A DNA stretch of 64,000 nucleotides from Bradyrhizobium cytisi (GCF_008123515.1 NZ_VSSR01000042.1:329755-393754); one strand, 5' to 3'; positions 26,360 to 37,389 are shown, numbered from the stretch's first letter. A program made the numbers and translations. The notes: generated by a model from the letters alone, not told the origin.

Positions 26360-26589
26360 GGGGAATTCCTGACGGCTCGGCGGCTCCTGGACGTCCGTCA
26401 ATCATTGCCGGGTCGCAAGGCAGGAACTGGCCTCATGCCAGCAGACAGAAACATTGTTACAATTCATTGCTGCGATTCTGAACGACAACCTCAGGTACGA
26501 TTTTGCGTCCAAGTGCCGCATCGTATGGATCGCTCCCGCAAGCCTCCCGCAAGCAAAACGTGAGTAAGCTTCATCGTCCCATTGGAATC

Positions 26590-27080
26590 TGCAATTGCGG
26601 ACACGCTTTCACGTCCTCGCGGCACATCGTGCCCAAGCTTTGCGGCCGTTGCCGCCCTCGAAAGTGCCGAGGGCGCAGGGAAGACCGGGTGCCGGCTGGC
26701 ACCCGCGGTCCACTGTGCGAATTTGCGCTACGAAAAGCTGCACAGCGGCATACAGGTGAAGCCGAGACATCCGGCCTTCCCTGCGCAGTGGTTTGACGGC
26801 TTATGTCGTGCTCTCCCCGGGGAGCGATGCACTATTGCCCCCGTCGCCCTGCGGATGGCTGATGCGAAGGCCCGGTTGGACACAACGCATCACCGCAAGC
26901 CTTGACGCACAGGCTCCGGGCGCCAGGACCACACGATTTTGCCGTACGCCGATCACACCGGTCGTGTGCGCGAGGCCTTCGCTCACGGTTGCCCGCCCTG
27001 CAAAACCCTTCGCGCCGATATGACCCGCGTCCACCACGTCCCATCCCGCGTTCGTGACGATCGCGAGCGCCCCTCGGCCG
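26590..27080. repeat. Dispersed ~0.5-kb repeat element; otherwise no gene in 26360–27318
   Basis: The stretch from about 26590 to 27080 matches in character a sequence I know as a frequent dispersed repeat of Bradyrhizobium. Its forward translation gives the well-known spurious fragments GAGKTGCRLAPAVHCANLRY and HPAFPAQWFDGLCRALPG, scattered over different frames. No continuous gene with a ribosome binding site is present. The remainder of this 959-base gap (26360–26589 and 27081–27318) holds only upstream sequence of the two flanking genes, plus a short GAATTCGCGTAAGCGAATT palindrome near 27112. Confidence 0.65.
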
Positions 27081-27318
27081 GGTTGGGATGGCTGGAATAT
27101 GATGCATTTCCGAATTCGCGTAAGCGAATTATTTTGCTCTGAGCACGTTGACCATCATCTCGCGTGTTTTGCCCGACGGGTAGCGCAAGGGCTTGTGGCT
27201 CGCGAGCAGCGCGCCCGCCACGCCGAGGCCACGAAGCGGTCTCCCCACTGCCCGAAAATGCGTTACCATGGCTTCAGCGCGCTTCAAGTCGCGCATGGTC
27301 AAAGGGTGAGGAAACGAG

Positions 27319-27873
27319 ATGAGGAAGACGATCGGTCATGCGATCGCCGGGGTGGCGGTGCTTGCAGTGGCGGGAATGGTTTTGTCCGCAGCCTGGGCGC
27401 ACGGGCCGACGCGACAGAAGGTGCGGGAATCCATCGAGATCAATGCAGCCCCGGCCAAGGTCTGGGCGGTGATCGGCAATTTCCAGGACATGAGCTGGCT
27501 CGCGCCGGTGACCAAGACCGAGGGCGAGAAGGGCAACGAGATCGGCGCGACGCGGCGGCTGACGCTGACCGGCGGCGGCATCGTCGACGAGGAGCTCTAC
27601 AAGTTCGACGCAGCCGCCATGACCTATTCCTACCGGATCACCGCCGTCGACGTGAAGGTTTTGCCGGTCAACAACTACTCCTCGACGCTGACGGTGACGC
27701 CGAGCGCCGACGGCAAGGGGGCGACGCTGGAATGGGCCGGCGCGTTCTACCGCGGCTTTCCCAACAACGATCCGCCGCCGGAGCTGAGTGACGAGGCCTC
27801 GGTGAAGGCGGTGAAGGGGCTTTATCAGACCGGCCTCGAAGCGCTGAAGAAGAAGATCGAGAGCGGAACCTGA
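27319..27873 (+). CDS. Periplasmic SRPBCC (MxaD-like) protein
   Basis: A 184-aa exported START/SRPBCC-fold protein. Signal peptide at residues 1–28 (ending AAWAHG). The core starts RESIEINAAPAKVWAVIGNFQDMSWL, the standard first strand and helix of the fold, and closes with a long C-terminal helix. MxaD, a close relative in methylotrophs, stimulates methanol dehydrogenase–cytochrome interaction. The partner gene two bases on encodes a YVTN propeller of the kind found with PQQ alcohol dehydrogenases. GAGG upstream supports the ATG. No dehydrogenase gene is in the window. Confidence 0.82.
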   Translation: MRKTIGHAIAGVAVLAVAGMVLSAAWAHGPTRQKVRESIEINAAPAKVWAVIGNFQDMSWLAPVTKTEGEKGNEIGATRRLTLTGGGIVDEELYKFDAAAMTYSYRITAVDVKVLPVNNYSSTLTVTPSADGKGATLEWAGAFYRGFPNNDPPPELSDEASVKAVKGLYQTGLEALKKKIESGT

Positions 27874-27875
27874 CC

Positions 27876-28823
27876 GTGCGGGTCCTGGTCCTGGCGGCGC
27901 TCGCCACCAGTCTTGGCTGCGTCAGTGGCGCATCCGCCGAAGAGGCGTTCGTCACCAACCAGCTCAGCGACGATCTGATGGTCGTGGACCTTGCCACGTC
28001 GCGCGCGGTCGCGACTATCCCGATCGGTGGCAAGCCCGCCGGCGTGGCCGTCACCGCGGACGGCCGCTTTGCCTATGTCACGAGCCCGGATGCAAAGGTG
28101 GTAACGGTGGTGGACGCCGCAACGCGGCAGATCTCGGGGCGGATCGAGGTCGGCGGCGGGCCGCTGGGCATTGCGGTCGCGCCCGACGGCAAGACGGTCT
28201 ATGTCGCCGACTGGTATGCGGCCGCGGTGCGGGTGATCGATGCGGCGTCGCGCAGCGTGACCGCCAGCATCGCGGTCGGCGCCTCGCCGTCGGGGCTCGC
28301 GGTGACGCCGGACGGCAAGCTGCTACTCTCGGCGGACCGCGACGACGACAGCGTCTCGGTGGTGGACACCGCGACGCGCGAGCGCAAGGCGGTCATCAAG
28401 GTTGGCACCCGTCCGTTCGGCGTCACCATCGATGCCGAGGGCAAGCGCGCCTACACCGCCAATGTCGGCTCCAACGACGTCTCGGTGATCGACATCGCCG
28501 CCGGCAGCGAGATTAGCCGCGTGCCGGTCGGGATGCGCCCCTATGCGGTGGCGCTGACGCTCGGCCGCGGCTTCGTCACCGACCAGTATGGCGGCACGGT
28601 GAGCGTGTTCGATGTGGCGACGCTGAAGCCGGTCAAGCGCATCAATGTCGGCGACTATCCCGAAGGCATCAATGCCACTGCCGACGGCAAGCGCATCATC
28701 GTCGCCTGCTGGGAGAGCAACACGCTCGATATCATCGATGCGGCCGAGCTGAAGGTAATCGGCGAGGTCAAGACCGGCGATGGCCCGCGCGCATTCGGGG
28801 CGTTTTTGCGGAGGACGGAGTAG
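27876..28823 (+). CDS. Periplasmic YVTN beta-propeller protein
   Basis: A 315-aa seven-bladed propeller built of about 42-residue YVTN repeats, for example RFAYVTSPDAKVVTVVDAATRQ, KTVYVADWYAAAVRVIDAAS, RAYTANVGSNDVSVIDIA. A signal peptide covers residues 1–21. The start is GTG 27876, two bases after the stop of the SRPBCC gene, so the pair is cotranscribed. Such propellers occur in PQQ-dependent alcohol oxidation clusters, where their exact function is unknown. It ends 8 bases before the convergent nucleoside hydrolase remnant. Confidence 0.87.
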   Translation: MRVLVLAALATSLGCVSGASAEEAFVTNQLSDDLMVVDLATSRAVATIPIGGKPAGVAVTADGRFAYVTSPDAKVVTVVDAATRQISGRIEVGGGPLGIAVAPDGKTVYVADWYAAAVRVIDAASRSVTASIAVGASPSGLAVTPDGKLLLSADRDDDSVSVVDTATRERKAVIKVGTRPFGVTIDAEGKRAYTANVGSNDVSVIDIAAGSEISRVPVGMRPYAVALTLGRGFVTDQYGGTVSVFDVATLKPVKRINVGDYPEGINATADGKRIIVACWESNTLDIIDAAELKVIGEVKTGDGPRAFGAFLRRTE

Positions 28824-28831
28824 GGGACTGA

Positions 28832-29757
28832 CTACGGTATTTGCGACGCGGCGAAGTCCCGCAGCTTCACGAAAAAATCCCTCAGGATCGGGTTGCGATC
28901 CACATAAGTCACGTAGCGGATCGGATGGCGCCGGCGGTCGACACTCCAGGTCATCTGCTCCGTGAGAACCGGGGCCGGGACGATCACGCTCGGCGCCCAC
29001 ACGGGATTGAGCAGCCAGCCGACCGGCGCCATGTCCCAGATCTCCTTGGCCCAGCCCATGTGATCCGACGAATACTCCTTGAACCTCTGAGCGAGGAACG
29101 CGCCGATGCTGCCGTGCGGTTCAACGTAGCGCTCGATCTCCGGCACCGTGCTGTGCAGGCGCGAGGTCACGCCCATGCACGGGACGAGCACAAGCGGCAC
29201 GCCGCTGTCGAGCAGCACCTGGGCGCCGCCGACGTCCTGCTTCAGGTTGAACTCGACCGTATGCGGCCATTCCAACGCATGGCCGCCGAGCCAGGCCACC
29301 ACTATCCGGTCGATGATATCGGGCGCCCTGAGCAGTGCGGAGGCAACGTTGCTGATGGCGCCGATGGCAATGACATACAGCGGATTGTCAGGCGAGCCTG
29401 CGCGGGCCCGAACGATGAGATCGTCGACGGCGGGCGCCGTCCGTGCCGTCTTGGTTGGGCCGACATAGTCGGTGACGCCGCGATGACCAGGCCATCCGGC
29501 GCGACGTTCAGGCGCTCCAGCAGGCGCAAGATTTCCTGATAGCTCAGCTCCATGCCGTGGCCGGGACTGTCCGCACGTGCATTGAAGAACGGCGCGGCGT
29601 AGATCGCCTCGACGTCAAAACGCTCCGGCGACAGCAGCATCTGCACCAGCGCGAACTGATCGTCGATCTCGTTATAGGTGTCTGTGTCGAGCACGACACG
29701 CAACCGGCCAACCGGTGGGGTAAGGAGTTTGAGGCGAGCCGCGTCCGTGAGTGTCAT
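28832..29757 (-). pseudogene. Nucleoside hydrolase broken by a single-base frameshift
   Basis: The N-terminal part (start ATG 29757, AAGGAGACG upstream) has the metal-binding VVLDTDTYNEIDDQFAL of inosine–uridine nucleoside hydrolases. The frame is lost at about 29485: it should continue HRGVTDYVGPTKTART, which lies in the other frame and runs uninterrupted to the stop at 28832, including AIGAISNVASALL and DRNPILRDFF. Adding one C in the GGTCATCGCGG stretch restores a ~308-aa protein. Both halves are otherwise clean, so this is a recent mutation, a sequencing error, or programmed shifting. The intact enzyme would release ribose and a base from nucleosides. Confidence 0.85.
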
Positions 29758-29788
29758 CACCGTCTCCTTGGGGCGTGGCGACTGCCTA

Positions 29789-30430
29789 TCAGGCTTTTGC
29801 CGGCGTCCGGCAGATCGCATCCGCGATCTCATCCATGTGCGCGAACATGTAATCGGGCGCAAGCGCCTGCAGCGCGGCCGGCGCAGCATAGCCCCAGCTG
29901 ACCGCACCGCAGGCAATGCCCACGGCTCGCGCAGCCTCGATGTCGCGGACCTCATCGCCAATCGAAATGACCTTGCCCGGCTCTAGGCCAGCGCGCCGGA
30001 CGACGCTGCGGAATTTCGCGGGCTTGCCGAACACCGAAGCCGCGCAATCGAAATGAGAGAACAGCGTGGCTGCCTCGCCAAGCTTCGCCCGCGCATTGAC
30101 CTCACTATCCGACGTCACCAGCGCGAGCTGCACGCCGTTCTCGGTCAGCGTCCGCAGCATCGCCTTGGCCCCCGCAAACAGCGAAATCTCCGCCGTCGCT
30201 TCGCCCTTCAGCCGCCGCGCATAGCGCGCGATCGCAGGCAGCTTCCATAGGGGCACCTCGAGCCGGCTGAGGATCTCGCGAGTCGACGCGTGCCGCAGCC
30301 CCTCGACATCTTCATCCCTGACACGCCGAAAGCCGAAGCGGTCGGCGACGTCGTTGATGGTGCGCAGGAACCACGGGAAGCTGTCGACGAGCGTGCCGTC
30401 GAGGTCGAAGATGGCGAGGGAGTAGGGCAT
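29789..30430 (-). CDS. HAD-superfamily hydrolase (phosphoglycolate phosphatase-like)
   Basis: A 213-aa subclass I HAD phosphatase. Motif I is FDLDGTLVDS (residues 8–17) with the nucleophile Asp; motif II is LALVTSDSE; motif III is the Lys in FGKPAKF; motif IV is ISIGDEVRDIEAA. The cap between motifs I and II is helical, about 80 residues. The substrate could be a small sugar phosphate; the sequence does not tell. ATG 30430 is chosen because the HAD fold starts there, although the frame is open to 30493. It lies 31 bases upstream of the broken nucleoside hydrolase gene, so nucleoside salvage is a possible common theme. Confidence 0.87.
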   Translation of the reverse strand: MPYSLAIFDLDGTLVDSFPWFLRTINDVADRFGFRRVRDEDVEGLRHASTREILSRLEVPLWKLPAIARYARRLKGEATAEISLFAGAKAMLRTLTENGVQLALVTSDSEVNARAKLGEAATLFSHFDCAASVFGKPAKFRSVVRRAGLEPGKVISIGDEVRDIEAARAVGIACGAVSWGYAAPAALQALAPDYMFAHMDEIADAICRTPAKA

Positions 30431-30502
30431 GGGGGGAGGGAGGTGCTTGGCAGACTGGCATCGCGCTCGCTGGTGACGCACTGACAGATGCAATCGGAGA
30501 TA

Positions 30503-30519
30503 CTATATCGATTGTATAG
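30503..30519. promoter_or_regulatory. Candidate operator/promoter of the DUF433–DUF5615 pair
   Basis: An AT-rich island just upstream of the antitoxin-like gene contains CTATA–N7–TATAG (30503–30507 and 30515–30519), a dyad overlapping −10-like sequence and ending 9 bases before the ATG. Autoregulation by the antitoxin through such a site is common in toxin–antitoxin operons. Confidence 0.4.
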
Positions 30520-30528
30520 AGGTGACAG

Positions 30529-30756
30529 ATGTCGGAGCTACTGGCAAGAATTACGGTCAATCCGGAGCGGATGCACGGACGCCCGTGCATTCGCGATCTG
30601 CGCATCACTGTTGCCGACGTTCTGGGATTGTTGTCAGCTGGACAGTCGCGCGAGAGCATCCTCGAGGATTATCCGTATCTGGAAGAGGCGGATATCGACG
30701 CAGTGCTCGCCTATGCTGCGCGTCAGGTTGATCACCCGATCATAGCGGCCAAATAG
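30529..30756 (+). CDS. DUF433 protein, probable antitoxin
   Basis: A 75-aa protein with the DUF433 signature ITVNPERMHGRPCIRDLRITV, LGLLSAGQSRESILEDYPYL and ADIDAVLAYAA, a small winged-helix-like DNA-binding fold. GAGGTGAC directly upstream serves as the ribosome binding site. One base separates its stop from a DUF5615 gene, the usual partner in a VapBC-like toxin–antitoxin arrangement. GC here is lower than in flanking genes, which fits horizontal acquisition. Confidence 0.88.
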   Translation: MSELLARITVNPERMHGRPCIRDLRITVADVLGLLSAGQSRESILEDYPYLEEADIDAVLAYAARQVDHPIIAAK

Positions 30757-30757
30757 C

Positions 30758-31093
30758 TTGCCTTACCTGATCGTCGCTCAGCTTCCCCCTGCACTCGCGG
30801 AAGCCATGCGTCGCGCCGGGTACGATGCGGCTCATGTGGCCGAGTTCGGGTTGGCAAACGCGACCGACGGGACAATCTGGAACGAAGCCGTTTCTCGATC
30901 GGCCGTTCTCGTGACCAAGGACCGCGACTTCTCACTTTTACGTGCAGCAAAAAAGCAGGGACCGGTCGTGCTGTGGGTCCGGGGCGGCAACATCGACAAT
31001 CGCGCCTTGTTCCGTCAGTTTCTGAGCGCCATGCCGCAAATTGGTGAAGCGGTTGAACGGGGTGAGGCAGTCACTGAATTCGTCGGCAGTTAG
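30758..31093 (+). CDS. DUF5615 (PIN-like) protein, probable toxin
   Basis: A 111-aa PIN-like protein of the DUF5615/Mut7-C type. Residues ALAEAMRRAGYDAAHVAEFGL and WNEAVSRSAVLVTKDRDF give the typical acidic residues, with LVTKDRDFSLL being the family hallmark. The canonical family start is an Asp in a FLxDENL-like strand; here that strand reads LIVAQLPPAL, so the first acidic residue is absent. The start is TTG 30758, one base after the antitoxin stop. It is expected to be an RNase toxin, but the missing Asp could weaken it. Confidence 0.8.
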   Translation: MPYLIVAQLPPALAEAMRRAGYDAAHVAEFGLANATDGTIWNEAVSRSAVLVTKDRDFSLLRAAKKQGPVVLWVRGGNIDNRALFRQFLSAMPQIGEAVERGEAVTEFVGS

Positions 31094-31099
31094 CAAGGC

Positions 31100-31429
31100 T
31101 CACCGCTGCTTGCGGACGTGAACATTGATGTCGAGATCGATATTGCCAACGCAGGTCTGAGTCGTGCGGTGGGAGCCGCCTTCGTGCCAGCGACCATTGC
31201 GCGCCCGAGCGTCGCTGACATTGGCCAGTTTCAGGCATCGCCATTGAGGCAGCGGACCCCCGCTCTCGCCGGCGAACTGCCAAGCCAGCACGGCCTCCTC
31301 ACCGCGTTTGTCGGTGCCGATGATATGCGGGCAGAGCTCGCGATGGCGGCCCTCATAGACGCAGGTGACCTGCTGTTCAGCGAGGATAGCGTTGCGAAAG
31401 AGCGTATAGGTTTGGCTCGGGCTCGGCAT
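31100..31429 (-). CDS. Hypothetical protein with WYL-like features
   Basis: A 109-aa protein. AILAEQQVTCVYEGRHRELCPHIIG, followed by AVLAWQFAGESGGPLPQWRCLKL and NGRWHEGGSH, resembles the Sm-like beta barrel of WYL domains. It lacks a helix-turn-helix part. GGAG is 8 bases upstream of ATG 31429. It is convergent with the DUF5615 gene, 6 bases apart, and upstream of the uvrA end. A ligand-sensing or nucleic-acid role is only a guess. Confidence 0.65.
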   Translation of the reverse strand: MPSPSQTYTLFRNAILAEQQVTCVYEGRHRELCPHIIGTDKRGEEAVLAWQFAGESGGPLPQWRCLKLANVSDARARNGRWHEGGSHRTTQTCVGNIDLDINVHVRKQR

Positions 31430-31477
31430 GGAGATCACTCCACGGTAGCTTGATCCCGGTCGTCGAAAGCGGCGGAT

Positions 31478-34465
<2,988 letters not shown>

Positions 34466-34563
34466 CCAAGTTGCCCTCAAGGAATCCCAAAGGTGCGCGA
34501 TCGCGCCGACCTAAAAGGCGCGCTTCGCCCGGAACCGGGATCGGCGCCGATGGGTGTGCCGGC

Positions 34564-34578
34564 GAACGTAGGAAGAAC
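34564..34578. promoter_or_regulatory. SOS box (LexA site) upstream of uvrA
   Basis: GAAC at 34564–34567 and GAAC at 34575–34578, spaced by exactly 7 bases: the alphaproteobacterial LexA consensus GAAC-N7-GAAC (GTTC-N7-GTTC on the gene's strand). It is 99 bases before the uvrA start codon, in a position to repress it until DNA damage. Confidence 0.75.
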
Positions 34579-34671
34579 GGAGACGGATTTCCAGTGGACT
34601 TTGCGAATCGTCAACGGATTGTTGGCGCGCTGGCGGGACTTGGCAGCAGGAGCCCCGCCGAGCGCTCCGCG

Positions 34672-34704
34672 TAAAACAAAAAGGCCGGCGGAAGGCCGGC
34701 CTTT
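34672..34704 (-). terminator. Rho-independent terminator of the first outer-membrane barrel gene
   Basis: Arms AAGGCCGGC (34681–34689) and GCCGGCCTT (34695–34703) are perfect complements with a 5-base loop. Read on the minus strand the stem is followed by a T-rich stretch (TTTTTGTTTT). Confidence 0.85.
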
Positions 34705-34732
34705 CGTGACGATGTGACGTCGGTGGCGAAGA

Positions 34733-35422
34733 TCAGTACTTCGCGACCACCGGGCGCCCGAAGTGATAGTTCACGCCGACCTGCACGGTGTGGAAGTTGA
34801 GCGTGCCGGTGGGCAGGGTGCCCGAGAAGTAGCTCTCGCCGCCGAGGCTGCGATAGAGGTACTCGCCCTTGACCGACCACTGCGGCGCGAAGAAGGCTTC
34901 GACACCGGCGCCGACGGTCCAGCCGGAGTGCCACTTGCTGTCCGACGCGGTCAGGCCGAGTGCGGAGAGGGTGATCTTGTTGTCGATCCAGGCGTAGCCG
35001 CCCGTGCCGTAGAACAGGACGTTATTGACGGCGTAGCCGATGCGGCCGCGAACGGTGCCCATCGCGTCGGTCTTCGAGCTGGCGGTCGCGGTCACGACGC
35101 CGAAGCCGGGGACGAGGGTCGCGCCGGTCGCCGTAGCGCTGACGTCAGCCCAGGCGCCATCGGCCTCGATGCCGAACACGACGTTGCCGGCCTGCCAGTT
35201 GTAGCCGGCGGTGCCGCCAACGAAGCCACCCTTCATCTTCGGGTCACCAGAGGCGGCTTCCCAAGCGCCGCCACCGACGATACCGAGGTAGAAGCCGGTC
35301 CAGTTGTAGACCGAGGCCACGGCGACCGGAGCCTTGGTGTAGGGCCGAGCCGCCAGATCGGCAGCCGAAGCGGCGCCAGTGAGGGCGAGCAGACAGGCCG
35401 AAGCCAACAAAATCTTCTTCAT
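34733..35422 (-). CDS. Outer-membrane beta-barrel protein (Omp25/31-like), copy 1
   Basis: A 229-aa small outer-membrane barrel. Signal peptide at residues 1–20 (MKKILLASACLLALTGAASA), mature start ADLAARPYTKAP, then YNWTGFYLGIVGGGAW, the typical first strand of the Omp25/31 family. It closes with VQVGVNYHFGRPVVAKY; the barrel ends in an aromatic residue as required for BAM recognition. The frame is open to 35479, but ATG 35422 gives the signal peptide directly. A second member lies 237 bases upstream; each gene has its own terminator. Confidence 0.9.
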   Translation of the reverse strand: MKKILLASACLLALTGAASAADLAARPYTKAPVAVASVYNWTGFYLGIVGGGAWEAASGDPKMKGGFVGGTAGYNWQAGNVVFGIEADGAWADVSATATGATLVPGFGVVTATASSKTDAMGTVRGRIGYAVNNVLFYGTGGYAWIDNKITLSALGLTASDSKWHSGWTVGAGVEAFFAPQWSVKGEYLYRSLGGESYFSGTLPTGTLNFHTVQVGVNYHFGRPVVAKY

Positions 35423-35606
35423 ATTCAACAATCCCAGTCCCAGTTTCTGTTTTGAGCTTCCGTGCGTCGGAAGCAGCATCGGACGCTGTTGTCCAACTTG
35501 GGTCGGCTTACATCATTGAAGCCGCAAGTTGTGACTCTCAAAAGTCACAACAGATGCAAAATGTAACTGCCGCTGACCTATAGTTCCCTCCGGGGGAACT
35601 CGCAGC

Positions 35607-35634
35607 AAAAAAGGCCGGCGCGAGGCCGGCCTTC
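35607..35634 (-). terminator. Rho-independent terminator of the second barrel gene
   Basis: Arms AAGGCCGGC (35611–35619) and GCCGGCCTT (35625–35633), same arms as the terminator of copy 1, with a run of six T on the minus strand. A separate GTTCCC/GGGAAC hairpin sits just downstream at 35583–35599. Confidence 0.85.
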
Positions 35635-35659
35635 CATCTCCCAATGAAATCAGCGGATA

Positions 35660-36427
35660 TCAGTATTTTGCGACGATCGGGCCGCCAAAGCGATAGTTCA
35701 GGCGGACAAGACCCATATCCACATTCTGGCTGATGCGGTCGGTCTGGAATGCAATGCCCCCAGGTGCATTGAGGGTAAGCGTCCGATTGCCCAGGAAGAT
35801 GTGGTCGTACTCGACGCCCACCGACCAGTTCTGGGCGAAGCCGAACTCCAGGCCGGCGCCGACCGTGCCGCCCCAGCGGGTATCGCTGGTGGACGCGAGC
35901 AGAGCGCCAGCGCCGACGAAGCCGGGCGCGGTGTAGACGTTGAACTTGTCGGCGACCACGGCACCGCCGCCCTTCACGTAGAACAGCACATTGTTCCAGG
36001 CATAGCCGACTTGACCCGTGAACAGGCCGAAGGCGTCGATCTTCGAGCGGTTGCGCTGGGCCGGGAAGAGAACGCTGACATTGTCGCCGGAGAAGTCGGC
36101 CCAGTTGCCCTGGCCTTCGAGGCCGAACACCCAGTTGGCGGATTGCCAGCGATAGCCGACCTGGCCGCCGACCGTGCCGCCGGTGGCGTTGTGGCAACCT
36201 TCGCCGCCCACGAGCGCGCCGCCGCCGAAGACGACGCTGTCCCAGCATTTGTGGCTCGAGCCGCCACCGCCGTTGATGCCGATGTAGAAGCCGCTCCAGT
36301 CGTAGATGGCGGCGGCCACCGGCGGCGGCGCCTTGGTGTAGGGACGCGCCGCTAGATCGGCAGCGCTCGCCGGTGCAGACAGGCCCAACGCAACGATACC
36401 AATTGTGCCAAACAGAATTTTCTTCAT
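35660..36427 (-). CDS. Outer-membrane beta-barrel protein (Omp25/31-like), copy 2
   Basis: A 255-aa small outer-membrane barrel with signal peptide MKKILFGTIGIVALGLSAPASA and the same mature start ADLAARPYTKAP as copy 1. First strand YDWSGFYIGINGGGG, last strands VDMGLVRLNYRFGGPIVAKY. A pair of Cys (KCWD, EGCHN) in the first extracellular loop may form a disulfide that copy 1 lacks. Start chosen at ATG 36427, the frame being open to 36553. The two genes are tandem paralogues with diverged loops. Confidence 0.9.
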   Translation of the reverse strand: MKKILFGTIGIVALGLSAPASAADLAARPYTKAPPPVAAAIYDWSGFYIGINGGGGSSHKCWDSVVFGGGALVGGEGCHNATGGTVGGQVGYRWQSANWVFGLEGQGNWADFSGDNVSVLFPAQRNRSKIDAFGLFTGQVGYAWNNVLFYVKGGGAVVADKFNVYTAPGFVGAGALLASTSDTRWGGTVGAGLEFGFAQNWSVGVEYDHIFLGNRTLTLNAPGGIAFQTDRISQNVDMGLVRLNYRFGGPIVAKY

Positions 36428-36861
36428 TGCAGTCTCCCCAGTGTCGTCCGCTTCAATAATCCCGAAGCGTTCAATCAGGCGCGACGCCCATAAGAACCAA
36501 TTCCGAGGCAACCGTAGTGCGATCTGGAGGTCGAGTCCGTCGCCGGAATGCAACAGTCATGGGTCAATTGAAGTGCACCTAACTTGATGAATGTTAAGCG
36601 CTTTTCATGCCCTGACGGAACTCGGCAGGGTTCCAATTCATCGCAGGATGAATAGCGGGCCGGTGTAGCGGCGTGCGCGCGTGTTCGGGGGTCAAATTCC
36701 GCAGGAACAAATCTGGAACAGATGCTCGGCTGATGCTATATGTGGGGATAACCAAGGGCGCGGCGGGTCGATCGGCGCTCGTAAGCGTATAGGGTCGGCC
36801 CAACAGGCGGCAGTGCGGGCGCGCCTTTTAAATTCAGCGGCATTCGGAGTGGAGAGCGGCG
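36428..36861. other. Divergent regulatory region between barrel gene and ssb
   Basis: About 430 bases holding the promoter of the second barrel gene on the minus strand and the SOS-controlled promoter of ssb on the plus strand. Apart from the LexA site at 36705–36719 no other element could be supported, and no small gene is convincing. Confidence 0.5.
36705..36719. promoter_or_regulatory. SOS box (LexA site) upstream of ssb
   Basis: GAAC at 36705–36708 and GAAC at 36716–36719 with a 7-base spacer, the alphaproteobacterial LexA consensus. It lies 142 bases before the ssb start codon. Confidence 0.75.
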
Positions 36862-37359
36862 ATGGCGGGAAGCGTCAACAAGGTCATTCTGGTCGGAAAT
36901 CTCGGCAAGGATCCGGAAATCCGCCGCACCCAGGACGGGCGGCCGATCGCGAATTTGAGCATCGCCACCTCGGAGACCTGGCGCGACAAGAACAGCGGCG
37001 AGCGCAAGGAAAAGACCGAGTGGCATCGCGTCGTGATCTTCAATGAAGGGCTCTGCAAGGTCGCCGAGCAGTACCTGAAGAAGGGCGCCAAGGTTTACAT
37101 CGAGGGCGCGCTCCAGACCCGCAAATGGACCGATCAGGCCGGCGTCGAGAAGTACTCCACCGAAGTCGTGCTGCAGGGCTTCAACTCGACGCTGACGATG
37201 CTGGACGGCCGCAGCGGTGGCGGGGGAGGTGGCAGCTTCGGCGACGAGCCGGGCGGCGATTTCGGTTCCTCCGGTCCCGTCAGCAGCGCACCGCGCCGCC
37301 CGGTTGCCGCCGGCGGCGGTGGTGGCCGCAACGACATGGACGACGATATCCCGTTCTGA
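36862..37359 (+). CDS. ssb: Single-stranded DNA-binding protein
   Basis: SSB coats single-stranded DNA in replication, recombination and repair. A 165-aa protein: OB fold at residues ~5–110 (MAGSVNKVILVGNLGKDPEIR start, WHRVVIFNEGLCKVAEQYLKKG), a Gly-rich linker, and the acidic tip MDDDIPF that recruits partner proteins. The start ATG has GGAGAGCG upstream. A LexA-type SOS box lies upstream, and uvrA, also with an SOS box, is 2.4 kb away on the other strand. In many proteobacteria uvrA and ssb are direct divergent neighbours; here two barrel genes are between them. Confidence 0.97.
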   Translation: MAGSVNKVILVGNLGKDPEIRRTQDGRPIANLSIATSETWRDKNSGERKEKTEWHRVVIFNEGLCKVAEQYLKKGAKVYIEGALQTRKWTDQAGVEKYSTEVVLQGFNSTLTMLDGRSGGGGGGSFGDEPGGDFGSSGPVSSAPRRPVAAGGGGGRNDMDDDIPF

Positions 37360-37389
37360 GGCGTCCGGCTCCAAGCGAGGACGCGCCCC

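Noticed and set aside
26503..27142. Several short open frames in the 26.5–27.1-kb region
   Set aside because: They belong to the dispersed repeat; frames are broken, overlapping and lack ribosome binding sites.
37150..37330. Gly-rich stretch of ssb as a DNA repeat
   Set aside because: It is the normal low-complexity linker of SSB proteins.
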